Positions 38,491-47,662 of a stretch of 58,475 nt of DNA are shown here, piece after piece. Below the pieces are notes generated by a model, which was not told the DNA's origin, ran no database searches, and saw nothing but the letters and a program-made list of their open reading frames with translations. This DNA comes from Thraustochytrium sp. TN22 (Eukaryota; Sar; Bigyra; Thraustochytrida; Thraustochytriidae). The stretch is taken from positions 1-58,475 of the forward strand of contig JABLUY010000226.1 in NCBI GenBank assembly GCA_013306675.1. The letters are read 5' to 3'. The number at the start of each line of letters is the position of its first letter. Positions within the stretch are counted from its first letter, which is position 1. The position numbers were made by a program, and so were the translations under genes.

Positions 38491-38979
38491 ATGGCGGCCG
38501 AGGGGCGTGAGTACAGGCACACGCGACACATGCGCGAGGAGATCGACGCGCTCGTGAAGACGTCCGAGGAGCTGCGCGAGAAGATCGCGTCGCGTCGCGA
38601 GAGCATGCGCGAGGTGGAGGCCGAGCGAAGGGAGGTCACGCATAGGATACAGAACGCCAAGCTGCAGCTCACGGAGCTCGTGGTCGTGTTGCGGCAGCTC
38701 GCTTCCGACCACGCGGCGCGACAGGCAGCGCAGCAAGCGCAGCAGGACGAACGAAAGAGCGAGGATGACGCCTCCAGGGCGCCGTCGCGCGAAAGCACAG
38801 CCGACGTTGACATGGATGAGTTGGATCGCTACGTGGACGATGCCTTTGGGACACTCCTGGGCGCCAATCCGGGCAGAAAGTCGCTCAAGGCGTTCCCAGC
38901 GCCCCGTGGCCGCGCTGACTTTGGGGAGCTATGTGCCGCGCCACTCGAGGCCGCCGAGACAGACGCCTACCGCAAGTAG
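38491..38979 (+). CDS. Small coiled-coil protein, unknown function
   Basis: A 162-residue protein starting at an ATG in good context (GCAACCATGGCGG). Residues 8-90 are charged coiled coil (MREEIDALVKTSEELREKIASRRESMREVEAERREVTHRI...). The C-terminal part is acidic with a short motif VDMDELDRYVDDAFGTLLG. No family is recognised. It diverges from the RCK kinase. Stop is TAG, and an (AG)n microsatellite follows at about 39012-39033. Confidence 0.65.
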   Translation: MAAEGREYRHTRHMREEIDALVKTSEELREKIASRRESMREVEAERREVTHRIQNAKLQLTELVVVLRQLASDHAARQAAQQAQQDERKSEDDASRAPSRESTADVDMDELDRYVDDAFGTLLGANPGRKSLKAFPAPRGRADFGELCAAPLEAAETDAYRK

Positions 38980-39137
38980 CATAGCGAAGCATAGCGAAGC
39001 ATTGCGCACAGAGAGAGAGAGAGAGAGAGAGAGGGAAGAAGAGTGTGTGAGAAATCTGCTTGTACCAGTTTTAAAAATTGTCTTGAACATCCATGGGGTC
39101 AACTCTTTCTATGTGCAGAACAATTGTTTTCGTGTGT

Positions 39138-40732
39138 TCACTCCTCGGTGCCGGGGAGGGCGGCCGGGTTGTTGAGGAGCATGATGCGACGCTCGGTCAT
39201 GTCCTCGATGGTGTAGCGGACGCCCTCACGGCCAATGCCGGAGTCCTTGACGCCGCCGTACGGCTGCGAGTCGATGCGGTACGAGGGCACGTTGTTGATG
39301 ACGACGCCGCCACACTCAATCTTCTCAAAGGCGTAGTGGGCCTTAGCGAGGCTGTCGGTGAAGACGCCGGCCTGCAGACCGTAGCGCGAGTTGTTGACCT
39401 CGTCAATGACGGCGGCGAAGTCCGAGTAGGACTCGAGGCAGACGCCAGGGCCGAAGAGCTCCTCGCACCAAATGTCGCAGTCGTGCGGCACGTTCTCGAG
39501 CACGGTGGGTTCGACGAGGTTGTTATCGCGGCGGTTGCCGCCGGCGAGGCACTTGGCACCCTTGTCGACGGCGGCCTGAGCCCAGTCGACGATGCGCTTG
39601 GCGTCCTTGTCGCTGATGACAGGGCCAACGAAGGTATCCTCGTCCTTGGGGTCGCCCATCTTGAGGGACTTGGCCTTCTCGACGAAGGCATCGCGGAACT
39701 TCTCGTAGATGGACTCGTGCACGAACAGGCGCTGCACAGAGATGCAGGACTGGCCGCTCTGGTAAAAGGCGCCAGTGCTGATGGCGCCAACAACCTTGTC
39801 GAGACCCTGCGAGAGGTCGTCGACGACGCAGGCGGCGTTGCCGCCGAGCTCCAGGACGACAGGCTTCTTGCTGGCCTTGGCCTTGAGCTCCCAGCCAACC
39901 GCGGCGGAGCCGGTGAAGGAGAGCAGCTTGAAGCGGTCGTCCGTGGTGAGAGCATCGCCGGACTCGCGCGTGCAGGGCAGCACGCTGAAGGCCTCCTTGG
40001 GCATGTTCGGGTCGTTGGCGAGGATCTCGGCGACCAGGAGCGCGCCGAGCGGCGTACGGCTGGCCGGCTTAACGACGAAGGGGCAGCCGGCCGCAATGGC
40101 AGGTGCCACCTTGCTGGCGAGCAGGTTGAGCGGGAAGTTGAAGGGCGAAATCATGCTCACGGGACCGCGCGGGAAGCGCTTCACCACGGCCTGGTAGCCG
40201 TGCGCGCGCTTGGCAATGTCCATGTCGCCCGCCTCGCCGTACATGCGCACGCTCTCCTCGGCGGCGATCTCAAAGGTCTGGATCAGGCGGTCCACCTCGC
40301 CGCGCGCGTCGCTGATAGCCTTGCCGTTCTCGATCGTCGTCATCATGGCAAGCTCCTCGCGCCGGCGGCGCGCCTCCTTGACGACGTTCATGCAAATCTC
40401 CTTGCGCACGTAGTGCGGGAGCGCGGCCATCTTCTTGGCGCCCACGGTCGCAACCGAGTGGATGGCCTTCTCCATGTCCTCCTTGCTCGCCACGGCCACC
40501 TTGCAGTACACCTCATTCGTGTACTTGTCCACCACCTCCAGGTCTTCGTTCGCGTACACCGCCTCACCGTTCAGGTAGAACGGCACGCTGTCGCCCTTGT
40601 TGATGCTGAAGCCACCATCCTGGTCCTTCTGTTCTCACGAGCGAGCGGGATGATTCTTCTTCGTCAGTTTACCTTGTTACATCTGATCGGGCAGATGGGC
40701 GCCCTGCAGATGTGGTGTGTCGGCGCGCCCAT
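39138..40732 (-). CDS. Aldehyde dehydrogenase superfamily enzyme
   Basis: NAD(P)-dependent oxidation of an aldehyde to the acid. Main exon 39138-40628 encodes the whole ALDH fold: N-terminal cofactor motif SMISPFNFPLNL, PFVVKPASRTP, FTGSAAVG, general-base Glu in LELGGN (about residue 280 of the spliced form), catalytic Cys in GQSCISVQR (about 315), EELFGPG and GGVKDSGIGREG. The main exon lacks an ATG before an in-frame stop, so I infer a first exon at 40673-40732 (20 codons, MGAPTHHICR...) joined by a 44-nt intron (GTAAAC...CAG). The sequence GQSC-I-SVQR and short length place it near the lactaldehyde, phosphonoacetaldehyde and non-phosphorylating GAPDH dehydrogenases; the substrate is unknown. 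A (CT)n tract lies 5 nt upstream of the ATG. It follows the acetolactate-synthase-like gene on the same strand. Stop is TGA. Confidence 0.88.
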
Positions 40733-40736
40733 TGTA

Positions 40737-40758
40737 CTCTCTCTCTCTCTCTCTCTCG
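40737..40758. repeat. (CT)n tract directly upstream of the ALDH start codon
   Basis: About eleven dinucleotide units; reads (GA)n on the coding strand and ends 5 nt before the proposed ATG at 40732. Confidence 0.9.
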
Positions 40759-40857
40759 TTTTCGCTCGCGTCCCGTGGCGTAGAATGTGGCGTGGAGTGA
40801 CTTTGTCGTTGTGCGGCGCGACGCAGGCGCCGGATGCAGGCTCAATATCTCCTGGGT

Positions 40858-42711
40858 CTACTGGTCCTGGGTCTGCGCGCTCTCCTTCATGGCAGACGAG
40901 GAGCGACGCACCTTCTCGAGGCGCGAGACGCAGTCCTCGGAGGGCGGCGCGACCTTGGACTTGTCAGACTCCTTGTCCTTGCCGTCCTTCTCCTGGTCTG
41001 GCAGCGAGTCGCCGAGCACGATGTCATCGCCGAACTCCTCCTTGACGCGGCGCAGAATCTCGGCTGCCTCGGCCGGGATGTCCGCGAGGTTCTGCTCGGC
41101 CCACGCATACGTGATGGGCACCTCGACAACATGCACGCCCTTGGTGGAGATGCAGTGCTTGAGAATGCCGGCGAGCTCGTCACACTTGGTGACGCGGTAG
41201 CCGTTGGCGCCAAAAGCCTCGGCGTGCTTGACAAAGTCCGGGTTCCGCAGATCGAGGTTGAACTCGTCCAAGCCCATGCCGCCCTGCTTCCACTTGATCA
41301 TGCCGAGCGCGCTATCGTTGAGCACCAGCACGGTCACGTGGAAGCCGTACTGCACCGCGGTGGCCAGCTCCTCACTGTTCATGAGGTAGCCGCCGTCGCC
41401 GCAGAGCGCCACGACCGGGTGCTCCGGACACACGAGGTTGGTGCCGATGGCGTTGGGCAGGCCGGCGCCCATGGTGGCCAGTGCGTTGTCGAGGAGCACA
41501 GTCTGCGGCTCGACGGCCTTGTAGAGACGCGCCACCATGACCTTGTAGAGGCCATTGTCCAGGCTGAGGAAGGACTCGTCCGGCAGCGTGGCGCGCAGGT
41601 CGCCGATGACGCGCACGATGTTCATGGGGAACTGGTCGTCGTCCATGCCACGCTTGAGGCACTCGTCCGTGTACTCCTTGATGCGGCGGAAGGCAGGCAC
41701 ATCCCAGACCTTGCCCTCGGCAAGCAACTTCTCCTTGAGCTGCCACACGGCGTTGGCACAGTCGCCCACAATCTCCACCTGCGGGAAGTAGGTGGAGTCC
41801 ACGTGCGCTGCGTGGAAGTTGATGTGGATCACCTTGCGCTCCGCCGCACCCGCGGACATGATAAAAGGCGGCTTCTCGGTCGTGTCGTGGCCCACCATGA
41901 TGATGACGTCGCTAATATCCAGCGCCGTGTGCATGTAGTCCTTGGAGCTGATGGCGGCGCAGCCCAAAAAGTACTCGCTGCGCTCGTCCACGACGCCCTT
42001 GCCCATTTGCGTCGACACGAAGTGCACCTTGAGTTCGTCCACGAACTCGCGAATGGCGGTGCGAGCGCGCTGCCGGTTCGCAGCGGCGCCCAGCACCATG
42101 AGCGGGCGCTTCGCCTTCTTGAGCAGCTCCAGCGCGCCCAGCGTGCCCTTGTCGTCCGTCACCGGCCGCCGCACGGGCGTCGGATCGAACAGCTGGAACT
42201 CGGTCATCTGCGACGCGATGTCCTCGGGCAACTCCAGCAGCGCCGGTCCGGGCTTCTCCGTGGTCGCCTCGCGGAACGCGCGCCGCACCATGGACGCCAC
42301 CAGGTTGCCGTCCGTGATGGTCTTGGCGTACTTGGTCAGCGGCTGGTACATGCCGACGATGTCCACGATTTGGAACTCCGCCTGCTTGGTGCTCCGGATG
42401 CCCTTTTGCCCGGTCAGAAAGACGAGGGGCATGCCGCCCAGCTTGGCAAAGGCCGCCGCCGTTGTGAAGTTCGTCGCGCCGGGGCCCAGCGTCGACATCG
42501 CCACGGCGCGCACACGGCCCGAGAGCCGCCCGATGGTGGCGCACATGAAGCCGGCCGCCTGCTCGTGCCGAGTCAAGATCACCTTGATCTTGGACGTGCG
42601 CAGGGCCTCCAGCACGTCCAGGTTCTCTTCGCCCGGGATGCCCACCACATACTCCACGCCCTCATTCTCCAGCGCCTTGACCAGCAGCTCGCTTACCTTG
42701 ATCTCGCCCAT
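40858..42711 (-). CDS. Acetolactate-synthase-like ThDP-dependent enzyme
   Basis: A 617-residue ThDP enzyme that would join two 2-oxo acids, as acetolactate synthase does. N-terminal Pyr domain has the activating Glu in LTRHEQAAGF (E50) and the STLGPGATN motif (73-81); PP domain has the GDG...ND cofactor motif (GDGGYLMNSEEL at 438, ND at 466-467). Motifs such as GIPGEENLDVLEALR and TGQKGIRSTKQAEFQIVD are those of bacterial acetolactate synthase large subunits, more than of oxalyl-CoA decarboxylase. The last 60 residues are a charged, Lys/Ser-rich tail beyond the usual end. Start ATG at 42711 (MGEIKVSELL); the frame is open further upstream through a (GCTT)n repeat coding Ser-Lys-Gln-Ala, but without an ATG. 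No targeting signal is evident, unlike plastid or mitochondrial branched-chain enzymes. Stop is TAG; the ALDH start codon is 125 bp downstream. Confidence 0.85.
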   Translation of the reverse strand: MGEIKVSELLVKALENEGVEYVVGIPGEENLDVLEALRTSKIKVILTRHEQAAGFMCATIGRLSGRVRAVAMSTLGPGATNFTTAAAFAKLGGMPLVFLTGQKGIRSTKQAEFQIVDIVGMYQPLTKYAKTITDGNLVASMVRRAFREATTEKPGPALLELPEDIASQMTEFQLFDPTPVRRPVTDDKGTLGALELLKKAKRPLMVLGAAANRQRARTAIREFVDELKVHFVSTQMGKGVVDERSEYFLGCAAISSKDYMHTALDISDVIIMVGHDTTEKPPFIMSAGAAERKVIHINFHAAHVDSTYFPQVEIVGDCANAVWQLKEKLLAEGKVWDVPAFRRIKEYTDECLKRGMDDDQFPMNIVRVIGDLRATLPDESFLSLDNGLYKVMVARLYKAVEPQTVLLDNALATMGAGLPNAIGTNLVCPEHPVVALCGDGGYLMNSEELATAVQYGFHVTVLVLNDSALGMIKWKQGGMGLDEFNLDLRNPDFVKHAEAFGANGYRVTKCDELAGILKHCISTKGVHVVEVPITYAWAEQNLADIPAEAAEILRRVKEEFGDDIVLGDSLPDQEKDGKDKESDKSKVAPPSEDCVSRLEKVRRSSSAMKESAQTQDQ

Positions 42712-42756
42712 CTTGTCTGCCTTTTGCTCGAGCTTGCTCGCGTGCTTGCTTGCTAT

Positions 42757-42789
<33 letters not shown>

Positions 42790-43598
42790 GCTTTGCAGGT
42801 GCGGCGAGACGAGTGTGCTGTTGCGATTCTGCTGGCCGTCCCAAGCGCGCCAAGCAAGGCACTGCACCGCGCTGCTCTGCGTCACCCACTGACCTTCGCC
42901 CTTCGATCTTGGTCTGCCTCACTGCACTGCTGGGATGCTCCATCATGCATGCGAACTCCGCAGACGCTCTGACTCACGCCTCGCCGGACGCGTCGCGAGG
43001 CGCAGCGGGCGACTGTCGTCGAAGTCACTTCCACCGACGCTCTGCCTCACGGCGGGTCGTCGCCTTCGTCACCGACTCGCCATCTCCCGCCTCACTCACC
43101 GCGGCGCTACCCTCGGATGCACCGACGTCCTGCGCCGGCTCCGCGTCCATCCTCCGCCCGCCAGCGCGGCCCCGCCCGGGTTCGCCTCCCGCTCCTCCTG
43201 GCCCTCCCGCTCCTCCTGCCCGTCCCTCTCCTCGTCCTCCTGCTCGCCCGCCTGCGCCGCCAGGGCACCCGCGCGGCGCGCGCCTGCGGGGTGCGGGCCG
43301 CTGTGTAGGCGCGTCGCAGCGCTGCGGGAAGAATTCGCTCTCGTCGGCCCGAGACATCGCCGATCGGCGCGCGCCCGCCCCCGCAGTCCGCCCGCGGCCC
43401 GCGACTCCGGCGCCCGCCCGCGCCGCACTCCGGCAACCCCGCTTCGCCGCGGCGCTTGCAGCCAGCCAGTGGTCGCCGCCCAGCGCGAGGAGGCGGCGCG
43501 CGCGAGGGCCAGACCGGCAAGGAGAAGGACTCCAAGCAGCTCGCGCGCTTCGGGGGGAGGACTCGCTCCTGAGAACCCCGTCTTCAACCTCAGCAACC
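42712..43598. promoter_or_regulatory. Divergent upstream region of ALS-like and RPL30 genes
   Basis: Lies between two start codons on opposite strands (887 bp). The RPL30-proximal 450 bp is very GC-rich; the ALS-like side holds the (GCTT)n tract. Open frames of over 200 codons exist on both strands but are Arg/Ala/Pro-biased and overlap, so none is called. Confidence 0.5.
42759..42789. repeat. (GCTT)n microsatellite in the acetolactate-synthase-like leader
   Basis: About seven units, beginning some 48 nt upstream of the start codon at 42711. Confidence 0.9.
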
Positions 43599-43855
43599 AT
43601 GGCCAAGGGTAGCGTACGTACAAGCGCGTGGAGCGCGGCGGGAAGGGGGGATGAATGAGTGAGGCGAGGTTGATGGACAGCGAAGGCGAGACGACCTGGA
43701 CGAGCGACGACGGCGAGCACGGGCCGAGCTTGACGGGCTAGGTCATCGTCGTTGATGTTGTCTGTAGTGCAAGGTGGAGCAGCGTGCTGAGCGATTGGTG
43801 GCGGTGGCGGTGGCGGTGGCGGTGGCGGTGGCGGTGGCGGTGGCTTTGCTCCTGC

Positions 43856-43890
<35 letters not shown>

Positions 43891-44358
43891 ATGGTGATGA
43901 CCATGCTTATCCTAGCCATGCTGCGTCGCTCTGTGTGGTTGCCTCCGTGCATGGACGTCGTCGCGCCCGCCTCTCTCTTGCCTCATCCTTGCAGCCAGCA
44001 ACGTGGACAGGAAAGACTGACATAGGACGCCCTCGTGCTCCCCGCTTCGCAGAAGAAGAAGCAGCAGGACAACATCAACAGCAAGCTTGCGCTTGTTATG
44101 AAGAGTGGCAAGTATGCCCTGGGTTACAAGTCCACCATCAAGTCCCTTCGCAGCGGCAAGGCCAAGCTCATCATCCTGTCCAACAACTGCCCGCCGCTTC
44201 GCAAGTCCGAGGTGGAGTACTACGCCATGCTTGCCAAGTGCAGCGTGACGCACTTCGCCGGCAACAACACCGACCTCGGCACTGCCTGCGGTCGCTACTT
44301 CCGTGTCTCCATGCTGAGCATTACGGACGGCGGCGACTCTGACATCGTCCCTGAGTAA
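43599..44358 (+). CDS. RPL30: 60S ribosomal protein eL30 (RPL30)
   Basis: Large-subunit ribosomal protein. Two exons: 43599-43613 (MAKGS) and 44053-44358, joined across a 439-nt intron (GTACGT; CTGAC branch near 44023; CTTCGCAG). The spliced protein of 106 residues runs [30 protein letters not shown] and keeps the eL30 hallmarks [29 protein letters not shown] and [16 protein letters not shown]. The human protein has 115 residues, so length is as expected. The first intron holds a (GGCGGT)n run at about 43797-43845 and (CTG)n at about 43857-43890; long 5' introns are common in ribosomal protein genes. Stop is TAA; AATAAA follows at 44428. Confidence 0.96.
43797..43890. repeat. (GGCGGT)n and (CTG)n arrays within the RPL30 intron
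   Basis: About eight copies of the hexamer, then about eleven of CTG, separated by a dozen bases. Both lie in the non-coding intron. Confidence 0.9.
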
Positions 44359-44427
44359 CTGAGGAAAGTGAGTTTCTTCCTTTGCTATCTATCTTGTCTT
44401 CTGCCTCGTTTTGCCCGGGCCCCTTTC

Positions 44428-44433
44428 AATAAA
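44428..44433 (+). terminator. AATAAA polyadenylation signal of RPL30
   Basis: Canonical hexamer 70 nt after the RPL30 stop codon, followed by a (GT)-rich stretch at about 44447-44468 that would serve as the downstream element. Confidence 0.7.
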
Positions 44434-44647
44434 AACATTTGGTGCGCGCGTGCGTGCGTGTGTGTGTAAGGAGCGAAGCCCGTGTCTCGGCTCCGGTGCT
44501 TGCCTGAGCAAGAAGCAAAAAGAGGCTTGACCTCATACCAGGCCGTCGTGACGTGACTGACTCGCCATTGGCGGCGGCCGCCGGCCCGCCGCGATTTGAC
44601 TCGCTTCGCTCCGGCCCCGCCGCCGCCGCCGAAGCTCGCTTGGTTTC

Positions 44648-47425
44648 ATGCGACCTCAGGTCAGCCGGCTTCGTAACGGCCTCGCCCAGACTGTTTCCGA
44701 GCCATTTGCATTTGGCAAGGCCTGGACAAGGTCCGCAGAGCAGACCCCGGAGCAGAGCGAGAGCATCGAGCGCGCGGAGGCCGCGCAAGAAAGCATGTCG
44801 CGGCGATACGCACAGGCCGATGCGGTGCGGCGGCGCGAGAGCACGAACGCGCTGCTCATGGGTCTTGGCGGCGGTGCAAGCCCGCTGCGGCCCGTGGGCG
44901 CCGTGCGGGCGGCGGTGCCGCCGCCGCCGCGGGTCGGGCTGCGCAAGGAGACGCTGGAGCCGTCGTCGGTGGCTCGGCTGCGCAAGAAGGTGGCGGCACG
45001 GGGCTTGCACGGCATGCACGACCTGGCGCGGCTGCTGCGCGTGATGGACGACAGCGGCGACGGCGTGCTGACGCGCGAGGAGCTCAAGTACGGCCTGGAG
45101 GACTTGGGCGTGCGTCTCAACGAGGCGGAGCTGACCGAGGTCTTCCGCTTCTTCGATCGCGACGACAACGGCGCAATTTCGCAGGACGAGCTGGTGCGCG
45201 GCCTGCGCGGGCCCATGGGTCGTGCGCGCGAGAGCATGGTGCGCGAGGCCTTTGCGAGCCTGGACAAGACGCGCGACGGCTGCGTGACCTTGGACGAGCT
45301 CGAGGTGGCCTACGACGCTTCGCAGCACCCGCTCGTGCTGTCCGGCAAGCTGCCGGCAGCGCAGGCGCTGCGCGAGTTTCTGCGCCAATGGGACGGCCTG
45401 GCGGACGACCTGGAAGTCAGCTTCGACGAGTTCCTCGAGTACCACAAGAACCTGAGCGCAGGCGTCGAGCGGGACGCGGACTTTTCTGCGCTCCTGCGTG
45501 GGCTCTGGCGCCTCGACACGCAGCATCGCAGCGCCGAGGGCAACCAGGAGGATGCCGACAGGGTTGTTGTCGCCCTCGCATCTCACCGGGAGTCGGCCGG
45601 CGCAGAGAACGCGGGCGCGCTGCGCATGAATGCGAAGCTCGCGGGGACGCCTGCGGCGCTGGCCAAGGCATATGAGAGCGAGGCAGCACGCGCGCAACGC
45701 CATCCGGACGCACCGCGGCCCGGCAAGCCGAGCGTGCCGCAGTGGATCCGCTACGATGGCGTCGTGCTGACCTTCTCCCTGTACTACAAGGAGGTGACGC
45801 GTGCGCACGCTGGGCGCTTCGACCCGCAGACGCGCGCCTTTGACACACAGGAGCGCCAGAGCTTCCGCGTGCGCACCTTCGCGCTGCGCTACCATTTGGA
45901 GGACGACACCGTGGCGGTGAGCGAGACGACGGCGAGCCTGGGGCGACCGGCGCAGTTCATGAGCCGCGCGGCGGCCCCGCTGCGCCTTGAGGACCTGCTC
46001 GTGGGCAACACGGTGCGCATCAAGGGGCTCGAGATGCAGGTCGTGGACGCCGACAAGAAGGCGCGCGACCACCTGCGCGAGATCATGCCAGGGGTGCGGG
46101 TGCTCCCAGCGCAGCCCGTGCCGGAAGAGCCGGCACCTGTGGACCATCCGACGCGGCGCGAGGCATGGGGGGCTGCGCGAGGTGAGGGCGACGTTGAGGG
46201 CCGTGCGCCGCGCCGTGCCAGCAGCCTCGCGCCGCGTCGCACGGCGTCGTCCACCTCGCGCAAGTTCATCGAGAATGATGGCAAGGTGATGCAGTTCGTC
46301 TGCACCTGGGAGGACGAGCTCTCAGGGGGGCGCCGCGTCTTTCGACTGCTCTTCTACCTGAGTGACGACACATTGGAGCTGCGCGAGGTCAACGAGCGCA
46401 ACTCGGGCCGCGAGCGTCAGGCGCTGCTCAACCTGAGCCGCCAGCACCTGCCCAATCCGGCGCACCCGGACTGCGCGCCCTATGCCGCGCGCGACCTCTA
46501 CGTGGGCGCTATTGTGGACGCCTTCGGGCGGCCCATGCGCATCGTGGACTGCGACGCCTATGCCAAGCACCTGCTGGACAACGCCGGTCTTCCGTCCTCG
46601 CTGCCCGAATCCTGGGGTGCGAATGCTGAGGGCGGGAAGCACAAGCAGCCGACACAGCAGGCGCAGCAGGGCGTCCCACCTCAACGCGCCTCGCTCGGGC
46701 TCTACAGCGACGCGGCAGACCAGAAGCTCAACCAGATTCTCGAGGCGGTCCGTAGGACCACGGAGCAGCGCACGCGATTTGGCACGCGCTTTGACCAAAT
46801 GCGCATGCTCCGCGCCTACCTGAAGCGCTTCTCGAGCGCCGCCCCGGAAGATCGGGCGTCGGTCGTCGGTCCGCTTGGAGAGCTCGACCGCGAGGGCTTC
46901 GCGTCCGCGATGGCCGGCTTCTCCTGTTTTGGCTCCGACTGCGAGTTGCTCTTTGAGCGTCTCACTTCCGCTCAGAGTCCGCACGTCGCAGTGGACGCTC
47001 TTGTCGACGCCGTTTATGGCCACGACCAGCAGGAGACCACGTCGAGCCGGCTTTTGCATCAGCATCAGCATCGGCAGCAGCAGCAGCAAGTGCAGCAGCA
47101 GCGTCAGCAACAGCAGGTTGACCTGAACCCTCGCGTACAGGGGCTCATCCGCGCGATTCGTGCCAAGCTCGAGGTCGAAGCCGGCTTCGGCGAGGTGCAG
47201 CGCCAACGGCGTGACCTACTCAAGCTTCTCGAGCGCGCTTGCGTGGGCAGTGGACAGGTGATCTCACGCAGCCAGTTCCGCGGCGCCATGGCGCGCCTCA
47301 ACTGCTGGGAAGAGGACGCATATGCACTTTTCGACGCCTTTGACCTGGAGCGCCGCGGCAGTCTCCCGTGTAGCGCGCTTGTGGACGGCGTCTTTTCTGC
47401 CACGACCCTACACGGCTCCAAATAG
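44648..47425 (+). CDS. EF-hand and DM10 domain protein (axonemal type)
   Basis: A 925-residue protein with three canonical EF-hand loops near the N-terminus (134-145 DDSGDGVLTREE, 170-181 DRDDNGAISQDE, 206-217 DKTRDGCVTLDE), arranged as in calcyphosin. Two DM10 domains follow, at about 375-480 (WIRYDGVVLTFSLYYKE...VGNTVRIKGLEMQVVDAD) and 510-620 (KVMQFVCTWEDE...FYLSDDTLELRE...VGAIVDAFGRPMRIVDCD). A Gln/His-rich linker leads to degenerate EF-hand-like helices at the C-terminus. DM10 domains bind the inside of ciliary doublet microtubules in EFHC1/RIB72, which has three DM10 then EF-hands; here the EF-hands come first. I infer a calcium-responsive microtubule inner protein. No intron. ATG at 44648, alternative Met50. 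Stop is TAG. Confidence 0.85.
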   Translation: MRPQVSRLRNGLAQTVSEPFAFGKAWTRSAEQTPEQSESIERAEAAQESMSRRYAQADAVRRRESTNALLMGLGGGASPLRPVGAVRAAVPPPPRVGLRKETLEPSSVARLRKKVAARGLHGMHDLARLLRVMDDSGDGVLTREELKYGLEDLGVRLNEAELTEVFRFFDRDDNGAISQDELVRGLRGPMGRARESMVREAFASLDKTRDGCVTLDELEVAYDASQHPLVLSGKLPAAQALREFLRQWDGLADDLEVSFDEFLEYHKNLSAGVERDADFSALLRGLWRLDTQHRSAEGNQEDADRVVVALASHRESAGAENAGALRMNAKLAGTPAALAKAYESEAARAQRHPDAPRPGKPSVPQWIRYDGVVLTFSLYYKEVTRAHAGRFDPQTRAFDTQERQSFRVRTFALRYHLEDDTVAVSETTASLGRPAQFMSRAAAPLRLEDLLVGNTVRIKGLEMQVVDADKKARDHLREIMPGVRVLPAQPVPEEPAPVDHPTRREAWGAARGEGDVEGRAPRRASSLAPRRTASSTSRKFIENDGKVMQFVCTWEDELSGGRRVFRLLFYLSDDTLELREVNERNSGRERQALLNLSRQHLPNPAHPDCAPYAARDLYVGAIVDAFGRPMRIVDCDAYAKHLLDNAGLPSSLPESWGANAEGGKHKQPTQQAQQGVPPQRASLGLYSDAADQKLNQILEAVRRTTEQRTRFGTRFDQMRMLRAYLKRFSSAAPEDRASVVGPLGELDREGFASAMAGFSCFGSDCELLFERLTSAQSPHVAVDALVDAVYGHDQQETTSSRLLHQHQHRQQQQQVQQQRQQQQVDLNPRVQGLIRAIRAKLEVEAGFGEVQRQRRDLLKLLERACVGSGQVISRSQFRGAMARLNCWEEDAYALFDAFDLERRGSLPCSALVDGVFSATTLHGSK

Positions 47426-47662
47426 CTTGGCCGCAGCAACTCTGATGATCTTTTTCAGCTTCAAAAAAATGCGGTTGCAATGTGTGAAGCACCTCAACCA
47501 TGATTTTCCTGATCAGATCAAATTCTATCACGCGCGGCGCACGGTGCGTGCGCGCACATAGTCAGCAGCGAGCGAGCGAAAATCAGCAAGCGCAACACTC
47601 GCCACATGCATGCAGGGCAGACGCAGCGGCGTGACCGATTGCGCTGCAGCACTCAGCCAAGC
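47426..47662. other. Spacer between convergent genes
   Basis: This 237-bp region holds both 3' ends and is locally AT-rich (around 47440-47530). No gene or clear poly(A) hexamer is seen. Confidence 0.5.

Noticed and set aside
39093-42972. Long antisense frames (650 and 712 codons) opposite the ALDH and ALS-like genes
   Set aside because: They mirror strong codon bias of the real genes on the minus strand; the residues are Val/Leu/His/Ala/Arg-rich without motifs.
43614-44052. snoRNA in the long RPL30 intron
   Set aside because: RPL30-type introns can host snoRNAs and there are ATGA- and CTGA-like bits, but no C/D or H/ACA arrangement with a terminal stem could be supported by eye.
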